Notes: generated by a model not told the origin, from the sequence alone. Positions 1 to 11,976 are shown, counted from the stretch's first letter. The stretch is 64,000 nucleotides of DNA from Rusavskia elegans (GCA_011316305.1 SAUG01000118.1:62001-126000), one strand, 5' to 3'. Program-made: numbers and translations.

Positions 1-1
1 T

Positions 2-2977
2 TGGGATAACATAGGGTCAATATCCGAACGGCGGAAAGAGAATGTTTTGGAAGCAAGACCGTGGACTGGGGAGACATTGAAAGCGGGCAAGAAGTTGAAT
101 GGTCCTCCGAAGATGATGATTTTCAATGATGAGGTGAGCGACTCTTGCACTTCCTGATCTGCTTACGTATTCACGGTCATAGGACTAATTGCTGGTATAT
201 TTGGCGTTGCTTGTATTCAGTCGACCCATGAAGTACCAAAACCAATCCAGATAGAAAAACCGAATTTCACAGAACAGCAACAAATCACGAATCCGAAGAC
301 GGGGAGGATCGAACGTGTTTTCGTGAATCTTGAAGCAGTGTACCCAAATCCTAAAGACCCCACAGAAGAATTCAGTTTCGAAGAGCTTCGCGCCAGATAT
401 CGAGGTTGGACAGACAAAAACTGGACTGCCGATCATAAACGAGAAAACATTCATGAATCCCGCGCTCAAGAGAACAGAGGGCGACCGTTGTCACTTGAGG
501 AGAACAAGCTCAATGTATCAACTAGAGAAGGCAACCGACAGGATATGTCATCGCAAAGCACTACTGAGCAAATTGTTGACTCAGTACCGGCAGACGATAC
601 GACCCAAGGGACGAAAGCACGCAAGAGTAGGAGACCGAAAGTCATGGAAGTCAGAGCGGAAACACAAACGAGTACGATATTGAGATTATCGAGACTTGAC
701 ATCGAGATCGCTAACGTTTTCTCAGTAAAAACGAATTTGGAATCTCCTACGGGCCCCAAATTGAAACGCAAGAACTCTGCAGAGCCAACAATGACGCTGC
801 ATACCAAGGCTGCGACTGATGATATCCTGGATATCTTCAATCAGCCACTACGGAACATGGGACCCCTTTCTAACCAACCAGACAGCGCTGGCGAGAGTGA
901 GTTTGAAGATGACGACTATACCAGCGCTGGCGAAAGTACCGGAACTGGCGCCATATCTGGCGCAAGCGAGTTTGGTGACGACGATATGGACGAAAAGCCC
1001 GTTGCAGATCAGGAAGAATCTGCTGGCACAAGCGCACGTCCCTGGTCAGAGTTTACTGCCAGCAAGCATGTGCCTCAAGTCAGAGATGAAGACGAGCTGG
1101 GTGACGATGAGAGGACAGTCGCAAGCGATAACCATGAATTCATCATCATCGAAGATACTGACGTCCGAACAAGTTCGCAAGAGCTTCTTGTCACCCCGAT
1201 CGAGACTGAATCCTTGGACAGCTTTGAGCGGCCGAGATATGTCCCTATACCGCCAGAAGATTATGAGCCGCCAACTCGACCGTACCGTGACCCTTCTCAG
1301 GTGGCTCAGAACCGATTACCTTTCATGACACCTATTGTTGAAAAGACAGAGTCTTCGGTGGGAGCGTTGACTATCCGCGAAGAAAAAGACTACTTCAACT
1401 CAAAGACCCCTTCGAGGCAACATGGCGATGGGTCGGAGACCTGTGAGGAGGAGGAAGAAGTAGACCTACTATGCAGTCCTTTCCAAGAGATTATCAACAA
1501 CGCCAGGGTTGACCGCAGAGAGGAGCGTAGTCCGATGAAAGCGAAGGTACAAAACAAGGCATCGAAACCAACCGCAGCGACACCCAAGCAGAAGCCGAAG
1601 GGACCTATTATCAAGGACACACGATGCAATCCAATGGACGATTCTATCAAAGACACCATCTTGGACCACTTGCAACCTGAGCTTTCCTCTTACCCTGGCT
1701 ACCACGATCATCGACCCCGAACATTCAACAAAGCCCCTGAGCTCCGGAAGTTTATCAAAGCCCTCGCAAAGACAAGCAAAGGCGGTTCCGATAAAACCAC
1801 GACAAGTGTTTCTGTACCACCTACTCTCTCTTTTCCTAACCCTAATAGCAAGCCTTACACCATAAAGCGTGAGCTTGGGAAGGGTGCCTTCGCCCCCGTC
1901 TATCTTGCTCAGAGCGTGCCGGCCGATGAAGAAGAATCTTATGAGCGCCAACTTCTCTCGAAATCACTTACAATATCTTCGTCGAATCAATCTAGCAGCC
2001 ACCATACCAACTTGTCAGCAATAAAATGCGAAGATCCTCCCACGCCCTGGGAATTCTATATCATGTCCACCATCCATTCTCGCCTTGGATCGGATCCACG
2101 TGCCTCAGATTCCATCCTCCTCCCTTACGAAATGCACCTCTTCGCCGACGAAGGCTACCTCGTAGAACAATACCTCGACCAAGGTACCCTCCTTGACCTC
2201 GTCAACACCGCCAAAGCCGACTCCCCCTCGGGCGTCCTCGACGAACCCATCGCCATGTTCTTCGCCATCGAACTCCTCCGCACAGTGGAAGCCCTCCACA
2301 GCATCGGCATCCTCCACGGCGACCTCAAAGCCGACAACTGCCTCGTCCGCCTCCATCACTCAGAAGACGGTGATAAAACCTGGGATTCCTCCTACCACCG
2401 CAACGGCGACCACGGCTGGTCCAGCAAGGGTCTCTCGCTCATCGACTTCGGTCGCGGCATCGACATGACGCAATTCCACCCGGAAACCAAATTCATCGCC
2501 GATTGGAAGACGACCAAGGCCGATTGCGCCGAGATGCGGGAGATGCGGCCTTGGACCTATCAGGTGGATTATTGGGGGTGCGCGGGCGTGGTGCATTCGT
2601 TGTTGTTTGGGAAGTATATCGAGGATGTGGCTGTTGAGGCGCCTACGATGGCCAAAGGCGGCGACAACAACGATGAAGAAGAAGCGAAAGGCGATCAGAC
2701 CATCGCGATTAAGAACATGCAGATGGAGAAACGGTGGCGGATTAAGGAGCCGTTGAAGCGGTATTGGCAGCAGGAGTTGTGGGGGAATCTGTTTGAGCTC
2801 TTGCTGAATCCGATGAGGTATGTAGAGCGTGAGGAGGATGCCAAGATGCCGGTGGTGAAGGGGCTGAAGGCTTGTAGGAAGGGGATGGAGGAGTGGTTGG
2901 AGGTGGAGGGGGGAAGGAAGGGGTTGAAGAGTGGGCTGAGGAGGTTGGAGGAGAGGATTAGAGAGAGGAGGAAGTAA
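2..2977 (+). CDS. BUB1: Spindle-assembly checkpoint serine/threonine kinase BUB1 (5' end outside window)
   Basis: Exons are 2-133 and 221-2977, with an 87-nt GT-AG intron at 134-220; the frame enters the window at base 2, so the N-terminal Mad3/BUB1 TPR region is missing. The first visible exon carries a KEN box (about 38-52) followed by the BUB1-like segment PWTGETLKAGKKLNGPP. A conserved SFEELRARYRGW block follows near 375-410. A long acidic, disordered middle leads to a C-terminal kinase domain: glycine loop GKGAFAPVYL (about 1876), lysine in AIKCED (about 2018), HGDLKADN (about 2314), IDFGRG (about 2440). By family knowledge BUB1 acts at kinetochores, phosphorylates histone H2A and recruits Mad1 and shugoshin. 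Codon choice is strongly C-ending at about 2100-2520 and G-rich after about 2530. Identification is secure; only the exact start is unknown. Confidence 0.93.
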
Positions 2978-3926
2978 CAGAGTGGTGAGATTGGATTCGT
3001 GAGGAGCGTAAGGATGGGAAGGGAGTTTGGGGTTTGGGTTGCATTGCGTTGGTGTTTGGTTGGTCTGCGTGTTTGGATTGTAGTTGATACGTTGTAATCG
3101 AACTGATCATGGTATTTCTTGAAACAGAATTACTTTCTATTGGAGGACAAAGAATACTTTATAAGAACAAATATGTGATCGAATGCTGGTGGTAAAGGGG
3201 TACTGTGACCGAAATCAGACAGAAAGTACCTGTTCTCACCTTCAAATATATAAAGTGCAAATCTCATCATAAAAACTCAAACCCAATAATTTGTGATAGG
3301 CAGGAAGTTTGATCAATGAATGTAGTTACGACCGAACCCAAATCTATGAACAATATATTCCTGGCGGTGACGAAGAAGGAACAAATATCGAGTGCCCTCG
3401 GCTTCCAATGCAGACCCGGAATATCCGCATGTCGTCCTATCCATTATGCCTGAATCGGAAACAAGAGATTGGATCTCCAACTGAACGAAGATAGGCTAGC
3501 CTGGTAGAACAATCACCGGTATCTCATGGGCTTCCTAGTAGCCTGTGCGTTCTCCTTGAGCAATTGAGAAGTCGAGTCATTAAAACAGCCGACGATGTTG
3601 CCTAGATGGCCTGTGATCGTCAAGAAAGAAAGCCACCTCGTTCAAAGAGTCGTCAGCTCTTGGAAAGGAAAATCGTCGACGACGTTCAGTTTTTAGTAGA
3701 GTGAAGCGGGGCGTTAACGACAATGGATCGATCGTTGATTACAATTTTGTTCTGTATGGAATGATGGTCATTCCATCGTGCTTTCGTATATCCATTCCAG
3801 TAGTCGGGAGACATAATTGCATGGAGATCGTTAAGTTCGTGAGTGAAGTCCTGGAGTAGTCGTACTCGATGGAGCCTTCGCATACGAGGTCCGATGGTTG
3901 AGGCCGACCATTGGTCTCAGCAGGCC
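2978..3926. other. Convergent intergenic region with no gene seen
   Basis: This lies between the BUB1 stop and the stop of the facing gene on the minus strand. It should hold both 3' UTRs. Only short unsupported ORFs occur and I see no repeat or RNA gene. Confidence 0.5.
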
Positions 3927-6011
3927 TTATTCCCGGAGTCTCCTGAGAAAATCTTCGTCAACGTCGGACTGTCGGATACGTTGGTCAATGGAAGCAAAGT
4001 TTCCGAAATTGCCAGGATCGAAAGACGAGAGGCTTGCTGATGTTATATGCTTTGATGGACGGCGGGTTGGCATTGAACCACCAGCATTGATGGAGAACGG
4101 AGAACCCAACCGTGGAACGGGCTCTCCTGCATCCGGCACTCCAAGATTGCTTGACCCCGACGCATCTGGCGGAACCCGGGACGCAATTTCTTTTGATAAC
4201 AAGTGGTCTAAGGCAGCCTCGGGTCGATTTGGACGGATAGCATCTCCTAAACTGAAACCACGGCTTCGAACGCGACGATGGCGGCCTTCAGGTGGTCCCC
4301 CGAAGAGTTCCTCATATATGTTCTTTTTGTCACTACCTCCCGGACTTAATTCGTCCTCCAGCTGGTGCTGAGCGCGACGTTTGCTGACACTTGGATATGG
4401 ATTTCGACCGTTGAATTTGATTGGAGATCTCAACGTTGGTCCTATTGTCGAGGCCACCTGAATCGATTGCGTTCTCGGAGTAGTCGGACGGATGTGTTGG
4501 CGAGAGCGGCTGGGGCCCCACGTTTTGGATCCGCTAAACGGCGATCCAAGTGGTGATCCAGGTGGTGATCCAAAGTGCAACGTATCTGGGGCTTTGTGGG
4601 GAAGAGCTGTATAATCTCGATCAATGTCAGAGGAGGGGATCGCTGGGGGTGATGCCCAGGGTGCCGACGGATCGTTGGACCAGCCAAAAGCCTCCTGCGG
4701 CGCCGAAGATTTGTGGTCAGCAAGTTGAGCTAACGGACCACCAGGCTGCATAGATACTGCAGTACTGGTGGTGAGTGAAAGTTGAATATCCCGAGTGCTG
4801 AAAGGAGGACTTTGCTGGATATCTTGGCAAAGCGGACTTGATGCACGGATGGACCGTGACTGAGGCCGAGAGCTCGAGGAGAAAGGGGAAGGGCTACGAA
4901 GAAGACGCTGGTAATGTGGGGTAATCCCAGGCTTTCGTCTGGCGAGATATCGTAGACGCCGCCGTGTCGAGGAGCTGGACTTTGGCCATACATATGCTGT
5001 CATACTTGGACGACCCGTCGGCGTACAGCTGCCGCTTCGCCCGGTCTTAGTAGATTCAGGGGAGTCACCGAACTTGATGCTATTATCAGTGGAAGTCGTC
5101 TTTTCATTCGGCTCTCGTGAAGGAGTTTGGGAGGCTTGTCCTGGGCCTCGCCAGGTTCTCCTTGCCTGGCGAGCAACCCGATGGCAGACCCCCAAGGGCG
5201 GAACGGTCCCCGGTAACGTCTTGAAGGGGGTGATAGTGGGATCCTGCAAATATTGCGTGTATACTAACCATAGATGTTGGTCCATCTCAGAGGTCCACTG
5301 TGTCGACGATTGTTTCGCGATTCCAGGAGAACTGCTGGAGATTTCAGGTTTTGCTAATATTCCGGCTCTCTGTCTCAGCTTCGACTTCTTGATCGAAGGG
5401 AGCACAAATGGATCTACAGTATCGCTCTCTGGGCTGGTACAACTCCCACCAAGAGACGGATAGGAGGTAAGACTGCCGCTGGACTCATCCGAAGAGTCGG
5501 AGGTGATAGAACAGCGTGAGAGCGGGCGAATAATACTGTCCCCAATATCCTTCTGCGAAGGAGTGTTCCAGCAACTCTGGAGCTGAACACGTTGCATTGT
5601 CGGGGTGCGTGGGCGTGGTTGCGTTAAGAAAAGACGAGCTGCTGAGGGTGCCAGATACCTACCCGCGGGTTCCGTCCCACGATCCTCGAAAGAGGGACGG
5701 AGGGGTTCTGGTTCCAACAGAACTGGCGCCTGTATGACTGGAACTGGAGCATTTTGTAGCTGGTGGGTAAGCTGAGCCTGGGTTTGAGTGGATGTTTGGA
5801 TAGTTGGACGAATACGACGCTTGAGACGGTAAGCCTGTGGTGAGGGCGGATGCGCTGTTGGGGTTGTATTCTGGTGCTCCGGTGTCTTTGGTTCTTCACC
5901 TTCAGTATAATGGAAGGTGAAGTTCCTCGGCAAAGTGATTGACATTTGAGGCTTGTCGCGTGGCATAGTGATGGATGCTTCAGGGCCCAGGCCTGATAGA
6001 GTGGGCTCCAC
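3927..6011 (-). CDS. Conserved fungal protein of unknown function with a SANT/Myb-like segment
   Basis: A single-exon 694-residue protein. Most is low-complexity Ser/Pro/Arg-rich sequence with many S-P and T-P sites. One ordered segment near residues 240-290 reads WTSEMDQHLWLVYTQYLQDP, then PF and VPPLGVCHRVARQARRTW. This resembles a SANT/Myb-like or other small helical DNA- or protein-binding module. Basic stretches near residues 345-360 could serve nuclear import. The repeated S/T-P sites suggest CDK or MAPK control, which is inference. It converges on BUB1. Upstream, 6.2-6.86 kb is pyrimidine-rich on the minus strand and has several short ORFs, so a long 5' leader is likely. I recognise a fungal-type architecture but not a named protein; a transcription regulator or chromatin-associated factor is possible. 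Confidence 0.75.
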   Translation of the reverse strand: MEPTLSGLGPEASITMPRDKPQMSITLPRNFTFHYTEGEEPKTPEHQNTTPTAHPPSPQAYRLKRRIRPTIQTSTQTQAQLTHQLQNAPVPVIQAPVLLEPEPLRPSFEDRGTEPAGRYLAPSAARLFLTQPRPRTPTMQRVQLQSCWNTPSQKDIGDSIIRPLSRCSITSDSSDESSGSLTSYPSLGGSCTSPESDTVDPFVLPSIKKSKLRQRAGILAKPEISSSSPGIAKQSSTQWTSEMDQHLWLVYTQYLQDPTITPFKTLPGTVPPLGVCHRVARQARRTWRGPGQASQTPSREPNEKTTSTDNSIKFGDSPESTKTGRSGSCTPTGRPSMTAYVWPKSSSSTRRRLRYLARRKPGITPHYQRLLRSPSPFSSSSRPQSRSIRASSPLCQDIQQSPPFSTRDIQLSLTTSTAVSMQPGGPLAQLADHKSSAPQEAFGWSNDPSAPWASPPAIPSSDIDRDYTALPHKAPDTLHFGSPPGSPLGSPFSGSKTWGPSRSRQHIRPTTPRTQSIQVASTIGPTLRSPIKFNGRNPYPSVSKRRAQHQLEDELSPGGSDKKNIYEELFGGPPEGRHRRVRSRGFSLGDAIRPNRPEAALDHLLSKEIASRVPPDASGSSNLGVPDAGEPVPRLGSPFSINAGGSMPTRRPSKHITSASLSSFDPGNFGNFASIDQRIRQSDVDEDFLRRLRE

Positions 6012-8167
6012 CGGTGTGCGTGAATGAATAAAGCACGGGGAAAAGCGGAGATCGGATGCCAGCTTGCTGCGTTGTAAGCCTAGAACTGCCGAATAGCGAG
6101 AGATGGCGGAACGGGGAGCCTGCTTTGGTTAAGTAAAGCGCTGATCCTGGGGCCAAGAATCGTCGAGTGTCGATGGAGCAATTTGGTCTAAGATAGATAG
6201 TCTCTGAAGCGAAGCAAGGTTTTGGTTGAGAGATTGAAGGACCTCGTGTCCGAGAGAAGAAGCAAGGAGAACTCTGTGGATGCTGTCAAGTCTGGTTGGG
6301 TGGTTGCTTTATCACTCCCTCGATTGCTCTTTGACAGCAAACATCTCTTTCACAGTGAATCTTTGCCAAATCCCAAGGTCTCGAAGTGGGTATATCCACT
6401 GTGGAGTGGCAGAGGGGTGCGTGTCTGGCGCATTTGGCGGCTGGGCTTGATGGCGGTGGAGTTGTGTAGTGTGCGGCAGCTTTGTTGACGTCTTTGTTGG
6501 TGACGTTTGGACCGAGACTCGAAGGTCTGATACAGACGGCGGGTTCCCTTGCGTGTTTATGCAAGCACCGTGTTTCCGGAAGCGCAAGGAGCCGTCGTGC
6601 AGCAGGTTGAAGGTTGAAGCTGGCGGTAGAGCGATGCGCCCGAAGTGAGGCGAGGGCCTAGATCAAGAAAGGCGAAAAGAAGGTGACGGGGAGCAAAGAA
6701 AAGCGGTCCAAGAGAGCAGGAAGAAGAGCAATGGATGAGAGAGTCCGAAGAAGGCGGCCAATGGAGGAGCCAGATGAGACTGATGGAGGGCGTTGTCGCA
6801 GAGAACGAGTAAGGTAGGTTGGGGTTGGGTTGGGGTGAAGGAGCTAAAAAGAGGCACTAAGGACCTTTAGCCTGACGCGTGACTTTCGCTGCCATCTACG
6901 GAGTACCGCTACACGCCCACGGATGTTCTGTCTCAACTAGGTACTACCAGGTATTTAGTGCATGAGTAAACGATTCGATCTCATCGTGATCGCCGAGAGA
7001 TCAAGTCATGGGAAGACAACACTTATCCCAGTCCGCGAAGAAAAATCACACCAGGCACAGGACACGTAATCGGTTCACGAACCACTCTTGGAAGGTTACG
7101 AGGCATCCAGCAGTAACGTATTGCACGCTGCACCGGAGTTCCCTGGTTCGTTTCGACCGTGGTTCACAACGACCATACTCGACCACCTGCTGCAGCCAAG
7201 GTAGCAGATCCGTACATGTTCCCAGCACGATTCTGAACGATTCGACCATCTCGAGCAAGCGATGAGCATGAATGATGAATCCACTCCGGCTCGCGAGCTA
7301 AAACGCGAAACAGACGCGTCTGCGTCAGACTTCTAGACGAGTCGCATGCATCGAGGCATCTGTGCTGCGATGGAACCTGCCATGTAGTCAGAAATTAGTT
7401 CGGGGAAAAGCTCTACAGCATGCACGACCATCATATTGCTACCCAACACGGCTTTTGATCAACTCCGTCAAGAATATCCTTCCTGTGCACCAGTAAGCTT
7501 TCAGAGTAGGTACATGTCTTTCCCCGATTCGTACAACTTGCCTCGTACACTCTCCATCTTGCTGCCACTAGTGTTGTTGCCAAATTGGATAGATATCCGA
7601 TGGGAATTTGTGGAGGGCAACCTGATACTACGGTTGGTGAACCGTGATGATCCGGGCTGCTTCCCCAAGCCAACAGCGATTGCTTTGGCTCGCTCAACTG
7701 TATGAGCGCGGAGCAAGAAAGCGGCGCAATAGCCTCGCGATCTTTCAATTGTCGAGCTATCTCGAAGGTGGAAAATACAGCTCATGCAGCAAACTCTACT
7801 TCTCGGTGATCAATCACAAGGCCGGTCCTGCTTCTTCGTGCTGCTGCTTTGATCTGCAGCAGGCTATGTCAAATTGCAAGCACCGCTTGTCGTGTCTCAA
7901 GGTCGTCAATGTTGCACTAATTACCTTCCATCGGGCGTACAGCATGGCTCCACTCACCAGGCCTTACACAGTCTTCGCCGGTATATCTTGCTGTGAGGTT
8001 TGCAGTAGAGGTCGGACTCGAGGCATCGGCACATCGGCGAGTTTGTGAAGCCGAGGTTCCTCGGCACCGACCTCACGATAACGATATCTCTACCAACAAC
8101 ACGCGCCATGTCTGCTCCCCCATCAAGCCCATTTCCATAGCCGTCACAGGTAACTCGCCGAGTAGTC
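6012..8167. other. Divergent promoter region; no supported gene
   Basis: About 2.2 kb between the starts of the minus-strand unknown gene and pyroglutamyl peptidase. At 6660-6860 the plus strand is purine-rich, so the minus strand is CT-rich, as often seen near fungal transcription starts. Overlapping ORFs of 60-134 codons occur on both strands but have no recognisable motif and no convincing splice continuation. Confidence 0.5.
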
Positions 8168-9086
8168 ATGGGCTCAAGGGACCTTGAAGCCCCAGTCAAG
8201 ATCGACGAAATCACCGTCCTTGTCACCGGTTTCGGTGTGCGATCCCCAATCTTCTCCACGCTTCGCTCCCAAAACATCGACTGATCATCATCGTAGGCAT
8301 TTGGCAACAACGGCATCAACCCATCGCACCTGATTGCAAACAGTCTTCCTTCCAGCTTCACCGCCGATGATCTCCCTAATATCAAGATCGTCACAGCCTC
8401 CCCCATCCCCGTCCACTACCGTACCGTTCGAGATGTCGTTCCTCGATTCCTTTTCCCCCAACCACAAGACAAAGTGGCGATGACTAGATCCTACCCACCG
8501 AGCATACCCACCTCACTCTTCCAGGGTCTCCCGGACGCCAACCCTACAGCGGAAGATAAGCCACGCTTCGATTTTGTCCTTCACATCGGCATGGCTGCGC
8601 CCCGAGAGTATTTCACCATGGAGATGTGTGCGCATAGGGATAGGTATCTAGGCAAAGACGAGGCAGGGGAGACAATGGAAGGGGATACCTTATGGCGGGA
8701 TGAGTACAAGGCGCCAGAGATACTGCGGCCAGGATTCAACATGGAGGATGTGTGGAAAAGATGGAAGTCGGAACTCCCCGTACGAGTGCATCGAGCGTAA
8801 ATGGAGTCTGCAAACGACAGATTGCTGATGTGTATCATAGGGCGTGGATGTACGACCATCGAGTGACGCTGGCCGCTACTTGTGTGAGTTCATTTACTAC
8901 ACTTCGCTCGTGGAATATTGGAGGAAGGATCCCGAGGCAATGGCTCCGGTCATGTTCCTACATGTGCCTGGCAAAAGCGAGGATTACGACATCGAGATAG
9001 GGAGGAAGGTGGCTTTGGGCTTGATCGGGGCCATGGTGGCGAGCGCGAGGCGGACTAAAGGGCACGAAGGTATTGGGAAGTGGTGA
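8168..9086 (+). CDS. Pyroglutamyl-peptidase I (cysteine peptidase family C15)
   Basis: Exons 8168-8236, 8297-8779 and 8841-9086 give 265 residues; introns are 60 and 61 nt. The enzyme removes N-terminal pyroglutamate from peptides in the cytosol. The N-terminal strand ITVLVTGFGAFGNNGINPS matches the family opening. FDFVLHIGMA follows. The catalytic cysteine is in SSDAGRYLCEFIYYTSL (exon 3) and the catalytic histidine in VMFLHVPG. The ATG at 8168 is chosen because it is in frame with the opening strand; an earlier ATG near 8108 soon meets a stop. Codons are C-rich in the first half and G-rich in the second. A decayed copy of the 3' end lies at 11799-11875. Confidence 0.9.
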
Positions 9087-9378
9087 TATGTACGTGACGG
9101 GGCTTTTGAACATCCATATGCAGGCTCATCGGAACAAGAATAGATTAATATACCAGGTGCATATTACAGAGATCCAAGTCACTACAAGGCCATTACTCCG
9201 TTGAGCGTAAGGCTTCTGCCTGACGCGGTACCTTGGCTGAATGGTGACATCGGAGCAACCGTTAGAACGATATCCCTTATCGAGGTACCGGCTGTTGTCC
9301 ACCCCCTTTGTTACGATTGAGTCTTGACATGACGAGGCAGGTGTGTGCCATGTTGTACGGTCAACTAGTCAATTGGAT

Positions 9379-10210
9379 CTAGCTCGAATCCAGTCCCCAG
9401 ATGCTATAATCCAGCACTTTCAGATAGCGAGAACCCTTTTCGGCAGGGTTCCCATATCCACAACCTCCATACTCCAACAAAAGCTCCAAAAGATCTCTGT
9501 TGAAATCTTCCATGGCCATGATTTCCGCCGCTCCGATTTGTTGGGTATAATTATTGGTTTCGGTTTCGGTTTCGGGCTCGAATTGCCCATGCCAGAGGAG
9601 TTTTGTCCACGGCGAACATTCGGAGCTTGGGATGACGGCGGACTTATCTTGTATATCAGCCGCACTGTTTTCGACTGGAGGTGGAATCCATCGTTGTCAG
9701 AAGCGATTAGTTGACACATGACACGATCTTGGAACACGGGACATTGAAGCTCTGCAGAAAGATCTCCGAGTCAGCATGCCTGCAATATAACTATCTCGCT
9801 AGGACAAATGAGAGTGACCATAAAATGTCTCACTCCTGGCTAAACTCACTCTCCCCCAAAGCCCAGGCAAGACAGGCAATCTCTGGGAGGCCGTCGTTGG
9901 AGTTGAACTTGGGTTCACCCACTGTAGAGCCACTGGACGGAGAGCATGAAGGCGCTGGGATCATCCTCGATGAGCTCGACGGTGTTGGTTGTCGATTCTT
10001 TAGAAGAGCCGTTCAAGGCCGAGGCAAAGAATAGCGAGTGGTGTGTAAGGAGCTTTCGGTGGATGGTCCAAGTGCCGTTGCTGCTGCCCACGCGTACTGT
10101 AATGACTCCGGTGTCTTGGAGTCTAGATTTTCGTCAATCGTCTTCAACCTAAATGGTGGATTGAACGGCTTACAGTAGGACACGTTCGCAATCGGCAACG
10201 CCGCCGTCAT
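9379..10210 (-). pseudogene. Decayed BTB/POZ-domain gene, inverted paralogue of the gene at 10539-11352
   Basis: Reading the minus strand from about 10107 gives LQDTGVITVRVG, then WTIHRKLLTHHSLFFASALN and IEDDPSAFMLSVQWLYSG. This is collinear with the intact BTB gene next door. After YSG an in-frame stop and a frame change occur and about 20 residues are missing. The match resumes in another frame (EIACLAWALGE), crosses a plausible intron, continues at PVFQDRVMCQLI, then shifts frame again before MEDFNRDLLELL and stops at 9379-9381. At least three lesions interrupt one continuous paralogous reading. The ATG at 10208-10210 is only a nominal left boundary. Translation of a shortened product cannot be excluded. 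Confidence 0.8.
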
Positions 10211-10538
10211 TACTATCCTCTTCCTTTGCTGTCATTGTTGAAATGACGTAGGAGAGCAATCGTGGTGTCAATGGAGTTCAATTGGGTTGACGATTGTGGT
10301 TGAGTTATAGGCATAATGGTACTCGTTGGCGGTCATGTCGATTAGAAGCGAATCTTCGACGGAGTATTACGTCTTCCAAAATCATCAGCAATGCTATTCA
10401 CTGTAGTAAGTTTTCAACACTTCCGTCTTTACTCTGAAATTCCAACCGTTATGCCATTGAAGAAGCTGAAGAGTTTTACGCCAATTCGCATGCAAAACCT
10501 TCATTGACATGTTGAGCTGACGGGTCGATTTCTTCTCA
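10211..10538. other. Head-to-head spacer between the two BTB copies
   Basis: A 328-bp divergent spacer that should hold the promoter of the intact BTB gene. I see no gene and no clear inverted symmetry in it. Confidence 0.4.
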
Positions 10539-11352
10539 ATGTCCACCAAAGATCCGAACACTCATGGCGTTAGCAGCGAGCAACAGCTTCATCTGTAAGT
10601 CAAATGAAATACACGAACACAGCTAGATGATTCGACTCGCCGAAGAACATGCTAACGAAAGCTCATTCAGGCTTCAAGATACCGGAAGCGTGAATGTAAG
10701 GGTCGGCACCGGCGAAGGAAAACAGTCTTGGACCATCCAGAAGAAGCTCCTTACATATCACTCGACGTTCTTTGCCGCCGCGCTCAATGGTTCTTTCAGC
10801 GAAGCTATCACCAACACCATCGAGCTGGACGAGGACGACCCCCAGGCTTTCCAACTTTTTGTCCAGTGGCTATACACTGGCAGATTCGTCGTATTTCCCT
10901 GTCGCGACTGTGATCGAGACATTCAGTTCGATTACGCGGACAGTGTGCCTAATTTCCTATGTGCTGTTTGGGCTTTGGGGGACAAGCTCGACTGCCAGGC
11001 TTTCCAGGACCACGCAATGCTTCAACTCCTGGCGCTCCACGAAGATGTTTACTTACAGCCAGACGTACTGGCCGACGCATACAAGCTGACTCCACCGGGT
11101 TCGAAGCTGCGCCAGTTTGTGGTGGACCAATTTCTCTTTCAGATTGAATTTGGCTCTAGTGAAGAGGGCGGAGACTTAACGAAGCCCGGCTGTTGGAACA
11201 TTGAACGCCTGGGTTTGGAGGACTTCAACAGGGACGCGTTGACTCGTATGGTTGAGACTGGCGGGAAATTCGGTGCTCCTTATAAGGATGGCGGTCATTA
11301 TCTCTTGCTGCTCGACTGGGAGATCTATGGGTCATATTATCTTGGAGACTAA
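10539..11352 (+). CDS. BTB/POZ-domain protein
   Basis: Exons 10539-10594 and 10671-11352 give 245 residues. The 76-nt intron has a GTAAGT donor and a GCTAAC branch site at 10651. The ATG at 10627 lies inside this intron and is not used in this model. The BTB fold runs from about residue 20 to 120: VNVRVGTG, SWTIQKKLLTYHSTFFAAAL, then a negatively charged turn (ELDEDDPQAFQLFVQWLYTG). A helical tail follows (VWALGDKLDCQAFQDHAMLQ, LEDFNRDALTRMVE). This short, BTB-only design is common and often lineage-expanded in ascomycetes. Known BTB proteins dimerise or act as cullin-3 adaptors; no partner domain is visible here, so the role is unknown. Confidence 0.85.
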
Positions 11353-11727
11353 ATAGAATTTGGTAATCGCAACATAGGCCAAAGAGCAAGGACCAAATAA
11401 ATTCATACAAACCCAGTGCCGTACCTTTTCACTGCTAGGGCTCGTCGCAAAGAGCACATCGATGTAATGACTGATTCATTGAGTTGAAGATCAATTGCAA
11501 TGGGAGGTGTACAGCAGTCGGTACCTCGATGTAGAAATCAGTCCTAACGATTATAGCCAGTGTGGCAAAGGCAGTGGTAAACCGTCGGTACCTTGCACTG
11601 TTCTGACTTGCTCAATTGATAGAATAACCCCTGACGCTTGTAACTGACAGCCCTAATACTGTAGTAGGCAATGCAGTATTGAGCCTTCGTGATATGGCAT
11701 ATATCGTGCTGATCTTTCCGTACTACA

Positions 11728-11790
11728 CCAATTGACTCAGTCGGTGAAGGACGACGTCTTGACTTCGCACCTGGGGTCCAGCATCAGAAA
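11728..11790 (-). pseudogene. Relic of the POL5 3' coding end
   Basis: Read on the minus strand, this aligns codon by codon with the last codons of POL5 (about 12062-11980). LLLD, C.VK, F.D and NW are retained, one codon is inserted, and a tryptophan codon has become TGA. It sits about 190 bp downstream of the real POL5 stop. Confidence 0.65.
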
Positions 11791-11798
11791 GCTTTGTA

Positions 11799-11875
11799 GC
11801 AAGCGCTCGGCGGACTAAAGAGCATAAGGACATTGCTCGGTGATACTTGACGAGGCTTTTGGATATTCACATACT
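11799..11875 (+). pseudogene. Relic of the pyroglutamyl-peptidase 3' end
   Basis: The stretch resembles 9039-9120, sharing the core GGCGGACTAAAG, the ggtgata around the stop codon, and the downstream GGCTTTTG. It has the same strand as the intact gene but lies about 2.7 kb away, beyond both BTB copies. Confidence 0.65.
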
Positions 11876-11976
11876 GCTATGTACCATGTTCTCTCCCTTC
11901 GAATGGCGTGGTGTACATCCGATACCTCGACTGCCAGTCAAATCGTATGCCCTGCCAGTACATGAGATAGTCACGT

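Larger units (their letters stand above)
11353..11976. other. Intergenic region with relics of a local tandem duplication
   Basis: About 11495-11790 resembles about 11905-12065 (spacer plus the POL5 3' coding end), and 11799-11875 resembles the 3' end of pyroglutamyl peptidase. The two relics are listed separately. No intact gene is present. Confidence 0.55.

Noticed and set aside
7008..8048. Several ORFs between the SANT-like gene and pyroglutamyl peptidase
   Set aside because: Overlapping frames on both strands, no motif, no consistent codon bias.
10627..11352. Unspliced 241-codon version of the BTB gene
   Set aside because: Its ATG lies between a GTAAGT donor and a GCTAAC branch site; the spliced start at 10539 gives a better junction.
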